NCBI RefSeq assembly: GCF_018614135.1
Contig: NZ_JAGGOW010000152.1
Location: 1 to 64,000 of the forward strand
DNA from: Streptomyces sp. ISL-66
GTDB taxonomy: Bacteria; Actinomycetota; Actinomycetes; Streptomycetales; Streptomycetaceae
Direction: 5' to 3'
DNA: 64,000 bases
The number at the start of each line of letters is the position of its first letter. Position 1 is the stretch's first letter. Shown one piece after another: positions 23,327 through 30,725 of this stretch. The position numbers were made by a program, and so were the translations under genes. The notes below the pieces were generated by a model. That model had not been told where the DNA came from. It was given only the letters and a program-made list of their open reading frames with translations, and made no database searches.

Positions 23327-24457
23327 TCAGGGAGAGAAACGCAGCTGGATCGGCATGTACGTGGAGAGAAGGTGCCGCGGGCGGCCGCCCGGGAGCAGAT
23401 CGAACCGCAGGAGACCCGGGTGAGCGAGCCGGACGATCGCGACGAAGGGGTGGATGGCGGGTACGCGCAGGCTCACGTCCCCGATGTCGGACGAACCCAG
23501 GTACGTTCCCGCCTCGGGCTGTGTCAGCTCGATGCCGGACCCCCGGGCGAGGTGTCCGGCGAAGCGTTCGGACAGGACCGTGCTGTCGCGGAAGTGGGCG
23601 TAGCCGTCGCCCAGTGGCGTGACGTCCGCCGTGGTACCGGTGGCCGTGGCCACTCCCCCGGCCCACGTGCCGACCAGCGCGGCCAAGTCGTCGAGGGCCT
23701 CCGTGGTCGCGGCACGGAGCCCGAAGAGCCCTTCCGCGTAGGCCGGAACGATGTTGGTGGCGGTACCGCCCTCCGTCACGATGCCCTGGACGTGGGAGCC
23801 CGCCGGTAGCCGCCGGGCGACCGCGGCCGCCGTGTTGAAGAGCTGGATGAGGGCGGCGAGGGCGTCGATCCCTCCCTCGGGGTCGCCGGTCGGGTGTGCG
23901 GCCCGGCCCCGGAAGCCCACCCGGACCTGCCTCTGGGCGGTCAGGGGAGCCCAGGACCAGTCGTGCACCCCCGGGTGGAACATGAGGGCGGCGTCCACGT
24001 CGTCGAAGACCCCGGCGGCGGCCAGTGCCACCTTGCCGCCCCCGCGCTCCTCGGCGGGCGTCCCGATGGCGGTGACCCGGCCCGATCCCCCGCCCAGCGC
24101 ATCACGCAGTGCGAGGGCGGCTCCCAGCCCGGCAGCGGCGATCAGGTTGTGGCCGCAGGCATGACCGAGCCCGGGCAGCGCGTCGTACTCCAGCAACAGA
24201 GCGACGCGCCGGCCGTCCCCGTCGCCACCCCCGTCCCCCCAGTCGGCCGTGAAGGCGGTGTCCAGGCCGGCCGTCCCCCGTCGGACCGCGAAGCCCGCCT
24301 CTTCCAGCTCGTCACCGAGGAGACGAGCCGCCCGGTGCTCCTCGTACGCGGTCTCCGGATCCGCGTGGAGGATCCGGCTCACGTCCCACAGCCGGTCCGC
24401 CCGTCGGGCGCACGCCCGGCCGATGCGGTCGTACAGCGCGTCACCACGGTGGGCCAT
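23327..24457 (-). CDS. M20-family amidohydrolase (aminoacylase / p-aminobenzoyl-glutamate hydrolase-like)
   Basis: A 376-residue metallohydrolase. Metal and catalytic motifs are ALLLEYDALPGLGHACGHN (Asp, Cys and His ligands), TPAEERGGGK with the general-base Glu pair, and a late His in FVAIVRLAHPG; HPGVHDWSW and GRAAHPTGDPEGGIDAL mark the dimerisation domain. The first of these motifs resembles the PepT/AbgB and amidohydrolase branch. It removes acyl or amide groups from amino-acid derivatives. The ATG at 24457 has AGGAGGAGA immediately upstream, an excellent site. It heads a probable operon with the decarboxylase. Confidence 0.88.
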   Translation of the reverse strand: MAHRGDALYDRIGRACARRADRLWDVSRILHADPETAYEEHRAARLLGDELEEAGFAVRRGTAGLDTAFTADWGDGGGDGDGRRVALLLEYDALPGLGHACGHNLIAAAGLGAALALRDALGGGSGRVTAIGTPAEERGGGKVALAAAGVFDDVDAALMFHPGVHDWSWAPLTAQRQVRVGFRGRAAHPTGDPEGGIDALAALIQLFNTAAAVARRLPAGSHVQGIVTEGGTATNIVPAYAEGLFGLRAATTEALDDLAALVGTWAGGVATATGTTADVTPLGDGYAHFRDSTVLSERFAGHLARGSGIELTQPEAGTYLGSSDIGDVSLRVPAIHPFVAIVRLAHPGLLRFDLLPGGRPRHLLSTYMPIQLRFSP

Positions 24458-24691
24458 GTCTCTCCTCCTGCGCGCGACGGGGCGGAGCGTGCTCCCGCCT
24501 CGCCTTCCCCGTTTCTCCTCCTTCTCCCCTACCCGCCGGCTCGTCCTGCGGCGCGACACGAGGAAGCGACCGCGCGCACGGGCGGGAGTCGGCGCGTTAG
24601 GTCGCCCTCCGGCTGGGAAGGCGCGGAGGCGGAGGGACACATCCCACACTCGCCAACACATCCCACGGCACAGTCGAGAGGATCGGATCCC

Positions 24692-25108
24692 ATGACCACG
24701 GCACGCGAGATCATGACGGAGGGCGCGGACTGCATCAACGAGGACGAGAGCGTCCTCGACGCCGCGCGGAAGATCACCGACCTGGGGGTCGGCGCCCTGC
24801 CCATCTGCGGAAACGACAACAAACTGAAGGGAATGCTCACCGACCGCGACATCGTGGTGAAGGTCCTGGGTTCCGGAAAGGACCCCGCCAACACCAAGGT
24901 CGGCACGCTCGCGCAGGGCGAGGCGGTCACGATCGGCGCGGACGACGAGGCCGGCGAGATCTTGCGCACCATGATCTCTCACAAGGTCCGGCGGCTTCCG
25001 GTCATCGACGGCCACCAGCTCGTCGGCATCGTCGCGCAGGCGGACGTCGCCCGGGCCCTCCCCGACGCGCAGGTCGGCGAACTGCTGGAGGCACTGTCCA
25101 CGGATTGA
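24692..25108 (+). CDS. tandem CBS-domain protein
   Basis: A 138-residue protein made of two CBS motifs and little else. CBS1 (about 1-60) is AREIMTEGADCINEDESVLDAARKITDLGVGALPICGNDNKLKGMLTDRDIV; CBS2 (about 75-130) is LRTMISHKVRRLPVIDGHQLVGIVAQADVA. The pair would fold as one adenine-nucleotide-sensing module. In Streptomyces such proteins are often part of osmotic or stress regulons. GAGAGGA lies about 9 bases before the ATG. Upstream, GTTA-N15-GGGAAG (about 24600) resembles the SigB-type elements seen elsewhere in this window, with one -10 mismatch. Confidence 0.93.
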   Translation: MTTAREIMTEGADCINEDESVLDAARKITDLGVGALPICGNDNKLKGMLTDRDIVVKVLGSGKDPANTKVGTLAQGEAVTIGADDEAGEILRTMISHKVRRLPVIDGHQLVGIVAQADVARALPDAQVGELLEALSTD

Positions 25109-25207
25109 ACTGCGCGGTGGTCACCAAGGCCCGCCCGGCCGACGTACACGCAGTGAATCGCTGTCGCGGCGGGCCTGCGGCACGCGACGCGACGGAAAGG
25201 GACCTCC

Positions 25208-25462
25208 ATGCCGAACTTCTTCGTCCTGCTCGTCATCGGCGTCCTCATCACCGCCCTGTTGATCGGGGCCGTGTGGTGGGGCATCAAGCGACGTACTTCA
25301 TCCCGCACCGGCCGGGAAACGGCGACCCCGGGTCGTAGGGCGGCGCGCCCGGATGCGGGCGGAGCCGACTTCCCCGACGACGGGAGCCGCCGTACGGCGC
25401 ACGAGATGAAGGGATACGGGAACATCGGGACACGCGGCACCGAGGACGACGATCCGGGCTGA
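25208..25462 (+). CDS. small single-pass membrane protein (DUF6479-like)
   Basis: An 84-residue protein: one N-terminal transmembrane helix (NFFVLLVIGVLITALLIGAVWWGI, about 3-26) and a basic, hydrophilic tail ending in acidic residues (TEDDDPG). This architecture is shared by small Streptomyces proteins grouped as DUF6479; that assignment is tentative. AAGGGA lies 8 bases before the ATG. It follows the CBS gene by 99 bases on the same strand. Confidence 0.75.
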   Translation: MPNFFVLLVIGVLITALLIGAVWWGIKRRTSSRTGRETATPGRRAARPDAGGADFPDDGSRRTAHEMKGYGNIGTRGTEDDDPG

Positions 25463-25495
25463 CGTCCCGCAGACGCGCCTCACGGGCCCCCTCCA

Positions 25496-25552
25496 GCGGC
25501 CCCCGTCCAGCGGCCCGCCGTCCACGGCGGCCGAGCCGCGGACGGGGGCCGC
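25496..25552. terminator. large GC-rich hairpin between convergent genes
   Basis: Arms GCGGCCCCCGTCC (25496-25508) and its complement (25540-25552) enclose an inner hairpin (CCGCC/GGCGG). It lies in the 170-base gap between convergent genes and is a likely bidirectional transcription stop. Confidence 0.6.
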
Positions 25553-25632
25553 GGCGCGGCCGGGCGGGCGCGCGGGCGGGCGTTTACGGCCGCGGCCGTG
25601 CCCGTCCGCGAGTCAGTGCTCGTCCGCGCGGG

Positions 25633-25908
25633 TCAGGTGCGCAGACGGCTATTGGTTCCGTCGTGGCCGTCGGCCGCATCGTCGTCGAACCAGTAGTCAC
25701 CGGCGGCGAGGTACCGGAAGGTGTGCGTCGCCTTCGGCGGCAGCGAGACCGTCACCGCGCGCGTTCCGTCCGGGCGGGATTCCAGTACGTGGGTCCCGGG
25801 CCGCCAGTCGTTGAACGTTCCCACGACACTGACGGGTCCCGGCGGATCGCCGTCGGGCAACACGAAGGTGACCTCGGTAGCGTTCTTGCGGCGCTGCCTC
25901 TCCAGCAT
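25633..25908 (-). CDS. isoamylase early-set (CBM48/AMPK-type glycogen-binding) domain protein
   Basis: A 91-residue protein consisting almost entirely of one early-set Ig-like domain: TEVTFVLPDGDPPGPVSVVGTFNDWRPGTHVLE is the typical opening, with the FNDW core, then FRYLAAGDYWFDDDAADGHDGTNS. These domains bind alpha-glucans. As a stand-alone protein it may regulate or target glycogen enzymes; no glycogen gene is adjacent. AAGGAG lies 6 bases upstream of the ATG. Confidence 0.9.
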   Translation of the reverse strand: MLERQRRKNATEVTFVLPDGDPPGPVSVVGTFNDWRPGTHVLESRPDGTRAVTVSLPPKATHTFRYLAAGDYWFDDDAADGHDGTNSRLRT

Positions 25909-26141
25909 TACAGACTCCTTCTGCCTCGCGGACGGCCCGATGGCCGGGCTCTCACGGAGGCCCGGTGGCCGGGGCCATCCTGACGGAGGGAGCCACCCGG
26001 CTGTGGCCCGCGACCCGCCGCGACACCGGCCGGGTCATCCGTTCGGGCCCCTCGCCGAGGCGCGCGCGCAGGGCGACCGACGCCGGACCAGTCGGCCCGA
26101 GCCGCCGACCGACCCGGCGAACCCTTCCCTTCACAGCACCC

Positions 26142-27236
26142 TCAGCCCGCGGGCGAAACCGCCAGGAGCAGCTTCCGCAGGGCGGGCATGCCGCCTTCCG
26201 CCAGCGCACGCCGCTGCCGGTCCGCCGGCGTTCCGTCCTGGAGGAGCCGGTGTACGAGGGAGCCCACTTCGCGGTGGTCGCCGCTGTCCTCCAGCGCGGG
26301 ACCGATGTGGCGCAGGAGCATGCACAGGACGTCTCCGCTGCTGCGGCGACGCCCTTGCGGATCGACCAGGTAGCCGCCCAGACCGTGGCGGGCCGCGTGC
26401 CAGTTCGCGGCTTGCAGCAGCTCCGGCGGGCACGGGGCGGGAGGGGCTCCGGCCTTCTCCTCGGCGATGGCGACCTCGACCAGGGCGCGCACGATGCCCG
26501 CGAGCATGACGGCGTCGTCCGCCCGCAGCTGGACGTCCAGGCAGCGGATCTCCACGGTCGGGTAGCGGTCGGAGAGGCGGGCCTGCCAGTACAGCTGTCC
26601 GCGGTCGGCGATGACCCCGGAGGAGAGCAGGGCCTCTACCCGTTCCTCGTAGTCGGAGTACCCGTGGAAGTACGGCGGGAGGCCGCTGACGGGCCAGCGG
26701 CCGAAGACGATCGTCCGCCAGCTCGCGAACCCGGTGTCCCTCCCGTCCCACAGCGGCGAGTTCACCGACATCGCGAGCAGCGTCGGAAGCCAGACCCGGA
26801 TGCGGTTCAGCACCGCCACGCCGGTCTCCGGATCAGGCACGGCCACGTGGACGTGCATCCCGCAGATCAGCTGCTCGTCCACCAGCTGCCGCGCCTCGTC
26901 CTCCATCTTGCGGTAGCGGGGCTTCGGTGTGACGGGGACGGGAGCCGTGTCCCTGACCGGGGCGGCAGCCGAGGCGAGGAGCCGACAGCCCCGTTCCTCG
27001 GCGGCGGAAGCGACCGCGTGCCGCAGCCGTAGGAGATGGCCCCCCACTTCCTCCAGCCCGCTACAGATCGGGGTGGCGACCTCGATCTGTGCCTGAAGGA
27101 GTTCGTCCTGGACCTCACCGTCCTCGGCCAGCGGCCCGACGCCCGCGATCCTGCGCACGTCGTCGACCCACGGCCGGGGAAGCGCGGTCGTCGGATCCAC
27201 CAGTAGGTACTCTTCTTCGACGCCCAAAGTGATCAC
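26142..27236 (-). CDS. carboxylate-amine ligase / glutamate-cysteine ligase-like (YbdK family), paralogue 2
   Basis: A 364-residue member of the same family as 11062-12261, with the opening VITLGVEEEYLLVD right at the N-terminus and the shared motifs QDELLQAQIEVAT, GMHVHVAVPDPETG, SVNSPLWDGRDTGFASWR and PTVEIRCLDVQ. The family forms gamma-glutamyl amide-type bonds using ATP. The GTG at 27236 has no ribosome site, but a GATG-N14-GGGTAG element ends 9 bases upstream, predicting a leaderless mRNA that begins at this codon. The two paralogues share all catalytic motifs but differ in loops and in the N-terminal extension. Confidence 0.88.
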   Translation of the reverse strand: MITLGVEEEYLLVDPTTALPRPWVDDVRRIAGVGPLAEDGEVQDELLQAQIEVATPICSGLEEVGGHLLRLRHAVASAAEERGCRLLASAAAPVRDTAPVPVTPKPRYRKMEDEARQLVDEQLICGMHVHVAVPDPETGVAVLNRIRVWLPTLLAMSVNSPLWDGRDTGFASWRTIVFGRWPVSGLPPYFHGYSDYEERVEALLSSGVIADRGQLYWQARLSDRYPTVEIRCLDVQLRADDAVMLAGIVRALVEVAIAEEKAGAPPAPCPPELLQAANWHAARHGLGGYLVDPQGRRRSSGDVLCMLLRHIGPALEDSGDHREVGSLVHRLLQDGTPADRQRRALAEGGMPALRKLLLAVSPAG

Positions 27237-27245
27237 GCTCGACGA

Positions 27246-27269
27246 CTACCCCTGATCTGCATGATCATC
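27246..27269 (-). promoter_or_regulatory. SigB-like promoter of the second YbdK-type gene, predicted leaderless
   Basis: On the minus strand: GATG (27269-27266), a 14-base spacer, GGGTAG (27251-27246), then 9 bases to the GTG start. The geometry is the same as at the P450 gene, which supports both. Confidence 0.45.
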
Positions 27270-27352
27270 CAAAAATCGGACATACCGTCCCGTGGGCCGA
27301 ACTCTTGCCGCGAGGTGGCCCGAAAGGTTCCGGGATCCCCTGAGCCCCCGGA

Positions 27353-29803
27353 TCAGGACGACTCCCACGGAGGCGCGATCGCGCCGAGGTGTCGCTCCAG
27401 CCAGTCCGCCGCGGCCCGGCGGTAGAGCCGCCGGTTGTCCGCCCTCAGGAAGTCGTGCCCCTCGTTGCGGAGGGTCAGCTGTTCCGCGGGCACCCCCCGC
27501 TCACGTGCCGCTCGGACGAACTGCTCGGACTCGGTCGGCGGCACGTTGGTGTCGTGCTCCCCGTGGACGGTCAGCACCGGGGCGCGCAGTTGGTCGGCGC
27601 GGCTCATCGGGGACAGCGCGCGCAGGAGGTCCCGGTCGTGCTCGGGGTGGCCGTACTTGGCGGCGGCGGATTGCGCGATCCACGGCTCCGTACCGGCGAA
27701 GAACGAGGCGAAGTCCGACATCCCGCAGACGGCGACTCCGGCGCGGAAGAGGTCCGGGTGCCAGACCAGGGAGGCCATGGTGAGGTAGCCGCCGTACGAG
27801 CGCCCCATCACCCCCAGCCGCAGGGGGTCGGCGTACCCGAGCTCGACCACGTGCGCGGCGCAGTCGGCGACGTCGTCGATCGCCGCGAACCGGCCGGCGC
27901 CGAGGTCGGCGTCCACGAAGGACCGTCCCCAGCCGGAAGAGCCGCGGACGTCGGGGGCGAACACGTCCAGGCCCCTGCCGAGGAGCTCGTGGTAGAGCGG
28001 GTTGAAGACCGGCCGTTCCTGTTCCTCCGGGCCGCCGTGGAGGTGGATCACGCAGGGGGCCGGGCGGCCCGCGTCATGGTCCGGAGCCCGGTAGTACCAG
28101 CCGCCGAGCAGCAACCCGTCCCTGGAGCGGCAGCGCAGGGGCACGGGGCGTACGGGGGGCCGGCCGGGCGGGGCCGCGTCCTCGTCCCGGGCCGACCAGC
28201 CGGTGCGCAGCGGCGCGAAGCCGTCCGCCAGTTCCCAGATGCCGGGCCGTCGGCGCGAACCGGACAGGGCGACGAACGCTCCGCCGCCGCCCGCCGGTGA
28301 GATGCGGGTCACCACCTCGTGGGGCAGGACCGGCCGGTGGTGCGGTCCCACGGCGCCGTCCGCGTCCTGCGCGTCCGGCAGGCCCACGCCCTCCAGTTCG
28401 ACGGCTCCGTGCACGTTCCAGGCGAGGTGGGCCCACCGACCGTGGTCGGGCACGCTGAGCAGGTCGAGGGCGGATGCCTCGCGCTCGGCCGCGACGGAGA
28501 GGTCCTGGCAGACGCCGTCCTCGTCCAGTCGAACCCGCAGCAGCGCCGCGAACTCCCGTTCCGCGTCGCTGCGCAACCACAGGGTTCGCGCGTCGGCCGA
28601 GAACCGGCCGATCCAGGGGTCGCCGTCGGCGACGTGGAGCGCGAAGGCGATGCGGCCGGAGGTGGTGTCGAGTACGAGCGCCTCCCGTCGGCCCCGCGGC
28701 CCGCGGCGCACCAGCGCGAGGCGTCCCTGCGGGCTTACGTCGCACACCCGCAGGGAGGCGGCTCCTTCCTCGGCGAAGAGGAAGGCCGGAGCGTCGGCGC
28801 CGTCCGGGTCGATCAGGTAGGCCGCGAGTCCGCCGCTCCGGACCGTACCGAGGTCCGGGACCGCGCCGAGGCCCGGGACCGTGGTCAGGTCCGGGACCGT
28901 ACCGAGGTCCGGGACCGTAGTCAGGTCCGGGACCGTGGGCAGGCCCATGGCCGGCCCTCGGTGCGCGGGCCCGGGGGCCGGAACGTGGGCGCGCTGCGCG
29001 ACGGCACGGTGTCGGTCGATCGGGGACGCGACGGCACGGTGTCGGTCGGCCGGGGACGCGACGGCACGCTGTCGGTCGGCCGGGGATGCGGCGGCTCCGC
29101 CCAGCAGGGCCGCCGGCCCGTCGCGTTCGGCCCATGCCGGCTCGGGCGCCGCGCCCGCCCCGGGTGCTCCGTCGACGGTGTCCGGAAGGAGGTGTCCGGC
29201 CCCCGTGTGCTCCGCGCCCGCACCGGAGGCTTGGGCGACCGTGACGGCCAGGGCCGCGCCGTCCCGGGTCCAGCAGCCCAGGTGCGCGGAGCCACCCGGC
29301 TCGGCGCCCGCGAGGACCCGCCGCCCGGTGCCGTCCGGGCGCACCACGAGTACGCGGGTGTGCTCCCCGCCGCCCGGCGCCGAGGTGTAAGCGATCCAGC
29401 GCCCGTCGGGGGACCAGGACACCTCGATCACCGGGTCGGGGCCACCGTCGAGAACGTGGGCCTCGTCCCCCCGGGCCGGCCCGCTCCACAGCTGCGGGAC
29501 GCCCGCCCGGTCGCAGATGAACGCCACGCGCTCGCCGGTGGGGTCGGCCGAGGGGTACCAGCAGCCGTGGACGGTGAGGAGGGTCGGCGGGTCTCCCCCG
29601 CCGTGGTCGGGCATCCGAACCGGTACGGGGGCCGGCAGCGGCTGGGACGCGGTCGCCTCGGCTTCCATGACCCCAGCGTCCCCGGTGGCCGGGGCGGCCG
29701 CCTCTGGAGCGGCGACCCCCTGGGGACCGCCGGCGCCGTCCGGGCCGTCGCGCCGGGCCGTTGCGGCCCCGGACTGCGGTGACGTCGTGCGATCCAAGGG
29801 CAT
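27353..29803 (-). CDS. S9-family (prolyl oligopeptidase-type) peptidase
   Basis: An 816-residue cytoplasmic serine peptidase. The N-terminal half is a WD/TolB-like beta-propeller (WSPDGRWIAYTS, FSADARTLWLRSD); the C-terminal alpha/beta-hydrolase domain has the nucleophile in GRSYGGY (Ser about 669), the Asp in HGEHDTNVPP and the His in NEGHDF. It would cut short peptides or acyl-peptides. Oddity: between propeller blades is a low-complexity insert of about 80 residues made of repeats, three SPADRHRAVA-like units and about six VPDLTT/VPDLGT units, encoded by 30-base and 18-base tandem repeats. The ATG at 29803 has GGAGAGG about 6 bases upstream. There is no signal peptide. Confidence 0.88.
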   Translation of the reverse strand: MPLDRTTSPQSGAATARRDGPDGAGGPQGVAAPEAAAPATGDAGVMEAEATASQPLPAPVPVRMPDHGGGDPPTLLTVHGCWYPSADPTGERVAFICDRAGVPQLWSGPARGDEAHVLDGGPDPVIEVSWSPDGRWIAYTSAPGGGEHTRVLVVRPDGTGRRVLAGAEPGGSAHLGCWTRDGAALAVTVAQASGAGAEHTGAGHLLPDTVDGAPGAGAAPEPAWAERDGPAALLGGAAASPADRQRAVASPADRHRAVASPIDRHRAVAQRAHVPAPGPAHRGPAMGLPTVPDLTTVPDLGTVPDLTTVPGLGAVPDLGTVRSGGLAAYLIDPDGADAPAFLFAEEGAASLRVCDVSPQGRLALVRRGPRGRREALVLDTTSGRIAFALHVADGDPWIGRFSADARTLWLRSDAEREFAALLRVRLDEDGVCQDLSVAAEREASALDLLSVPDHGRWAHLAWNVHGAVELEGVGLPDAQDADGAVGPHHRPVLPHEVVTRISPAGGGGAFVALSGSRRRPGIWELADGFAPLRTGWSARDEDAAPPGRPPVRPVPLRCRSRDGLLLGGWYYRAPDHDAGRPAPCVIHLHGGPEEQERPVFNPLYHELLGRGLDVFAPDVRGSSGWGRSFVDADLGAGRFAAIDDVADCAAHVVELGYADPLRLGVMGRSYGGYLTMASLVWHPDLFRAGVAVCGMSDFASFFAGTEPWIAQSAAAKYGHPEHDRDLLRALSPMSRADQLRAPVLTVHGEHDTNVPPTESEQFVRAARERGVPAEQLTLRNEGHDFLRADNRRLYRRAAADWLERHLGAIAPPWESS
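28841..28943. repeat. 18-bp tandem repeat inside the S9 peptidase gene
   Basis: About 5.7 copies of an 18-base unit (consensus GACCGTACCGAGGTCCGG on the plus strand) encode alternating VPDLGT and VPDLTT hexapeptides. The length is a multiple of three, so expansion keeps the frame. Confidence 0.85.
29001..29090. repeat. 30-bp tandem repeat inside the S9 peptidase gene
   Basis: Three 30-base units (29001-29030, 29031-29060, 29061-29090), nearly identical, encode three SPADRHRAVA-like decapeptides. Together with the 18-base array nearby it forms a rapidly evolving insert in the propeller. Confidence 0.85.
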
Positions 29804-30235
29804 GTCCGCCTCTCCGGCCCGTGGTTCGAGGGGCCTTGCCTCGCGAGGTCTGGCCCTGCCGCCCTGATCCGTCTTGAGCCGTGGCGGGCAGGCATATGTG
29901 GCACCTGCCCGCTGGGGCATCGCCCAAGCCGACGCGCCGTGATGGCCTGACGGCGGATGGCCTTTCTGGTCGTTGACATCACCCGACTGGCTCCGGCAGA
30001 GATGTCGGGGAAAATACCGGCGCAGATATCGGCGGACGGCCTTCGACGGCACCGTCGTTCGCAAGCGTCGCGCCGACCGGAGCGCCCTACGCTCGCCTTC
30101 CGCCGCCCGCCGAACCGGTTGGCCTTTCGAGGCTCATACAGCTCGGGAAGCTCCGGAAGCTCATGGGTGTGATGCGGGCAGGCTCGGGTACGCGCACGAT
30201 GGCATGAAGGCACACCCGTCGATGAAAGGTTCGTC
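29804..30235. other. 432-base divergent intergenic region
   Basis: It separates the S9 peptidase (minus) from the SAP-like gene (plus). The clear element is GTGT-N15-GGGTAC at 30167-30191, a SigB-like promoter about 45 bases before the plus-strand start. No promoter for the peptidase could be picked, and no small frame with a ribosome site was seen. A direct repeat GCTCGGGAAGCTCCGGAAGCTC is near 30141-30162. Confidence 0.4.
30167..30191 (+). promoter_or_regulatory. SigB-like promoter of the SAP-like gene
   Basis: GTGT at 30167-30170, 15-base spacer, GGGTAC at 30186-30191. The -10 GGGTAC is the canonical SigB form. The bases before it (GGCTCGGGTA) are shared with the promoter at 19500-19523. 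Confidence 0.5.
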
Positions 30236-30565
30236 ATGCCTCGTGGATCCAGCCAGAAGCGCGAACGACAGTACGAGCACATCAAGGAATCCGGCGAGGA
30301 GCGCGGCATGTCCGAAGGGCGCGCGAAGGAGATGGCCTCCCGCACCGTGAACAAGGAACGTGCCCGGTCCGGCGAGAGCAAGACCGCGAGTCGCAGTTCC
30401 ACGCAGGGCAAGTCCGCCTCGCAGCGCGGTGGTGAGAAGTCCCGCAGCGGTGGCGGCTCGTCCGAACGCACCAAGGACGAGCTCTACCAGGAAGCGAAGA
30501 AGCGCGGGATCGAGGGCCGCTCGACCATGAACAAGCAGCAGCTCAAGAGCGCTCTGGGGAGTTGA
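30236..30565 (+). CDS. small basic SAP/Rho-N-like nucleic-acid-binding protein (often annotated plasmid stabilisation protein)
   Basis: A 109-residue, very hydrophilic protein. The N-terminal half is charged and helical (KRERQYEHIKESGEERGMSEGRAKEMASRTVNKERARSGES). A Ser/Gly-rich linker leads to a C-terminal Rho-N/SAP-like motif, RTKDELYQEAKKRGIEGRSTMNKQQLKSAL (about 78-107), the helix-extended loop-helix pattern that binds nucleic acid. In Streptomyces such proteins are usually chromosomal despite the plasmid-stabilisation label; a role in nucleoid or stress response is plausible. It is preceded by a SigB-like element and followed by a hairpin. Confidence 0.75.
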   Translation: MPRGSSQKRERQYEHIKESGEERGMSEGRAKEMASRTVNKERARSGESKTASRSSTQGKSASQRGGEKSRSGGGSSERTKDELYQEAKKRGIEGRSTMNKQQLKSALGS

Positions 30566-30582
30566 CCCGCGCCTGACGGAAC

Positions 30583-30603
30583 GGCGGCCCGCGGAGGGCC
30601 GCC
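30583..30603 (+). terminator. hairpin terminator after the SAP-like gene
   Basis: An 8-base GC stem GGCGGCCC / GGGCCGCC with loop GCGGA, 18 bases past the stop codon. Confidence 0.6.
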
Positions 30604-30683
30604 CGGTCCGCGCCGGTGCCGACGTCCAGGCCCGGCCGTGCGTCGCGGCTCTCCCCGCACATCTGCGCAGGAGGATCAGTTCC

Positions 30684-30725
30684 ATGGCTGTCCGTCACCA
30701 GTACGGCGAGGTGCTCCGTGCCTGA
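30684..30725 (+). CDS. possible 13-codon leader ORF overlapping the flavoprotein start
   Basis: MAVRHQYGEVLRA followed by TGA. AGGAGG, the strongest ribosome site in the area, lies 8 bases before its ATG. Its last eight bases overlap the GTG start of the flavoprotein in another frame, and the GAGG site of that gene lies within the leader. The arrangement suggests translational coupling, or else the leader is fortuitous. Confidence 0.35.
   Translation: MAVRHQYGEVLRA

Noticed and set aside
20441..23809. A 1122-residue plus-strand open frame across the glycosyltransferase and decarboxylase genes
   Set aside because: It runs antisense through two well-supported genes and an intergenic repeat; composition is typical of antisense frames in high-GC DNA.
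30236..30565. Taking the plasmid-stabilisation label of this family as evidence for an integrated plasmid
   Set aside because: No replication, partition, transfer or integrase gene is present; such proteins are common on Streptomyces chromosomes and the SAP-like motif is the only supported feature.
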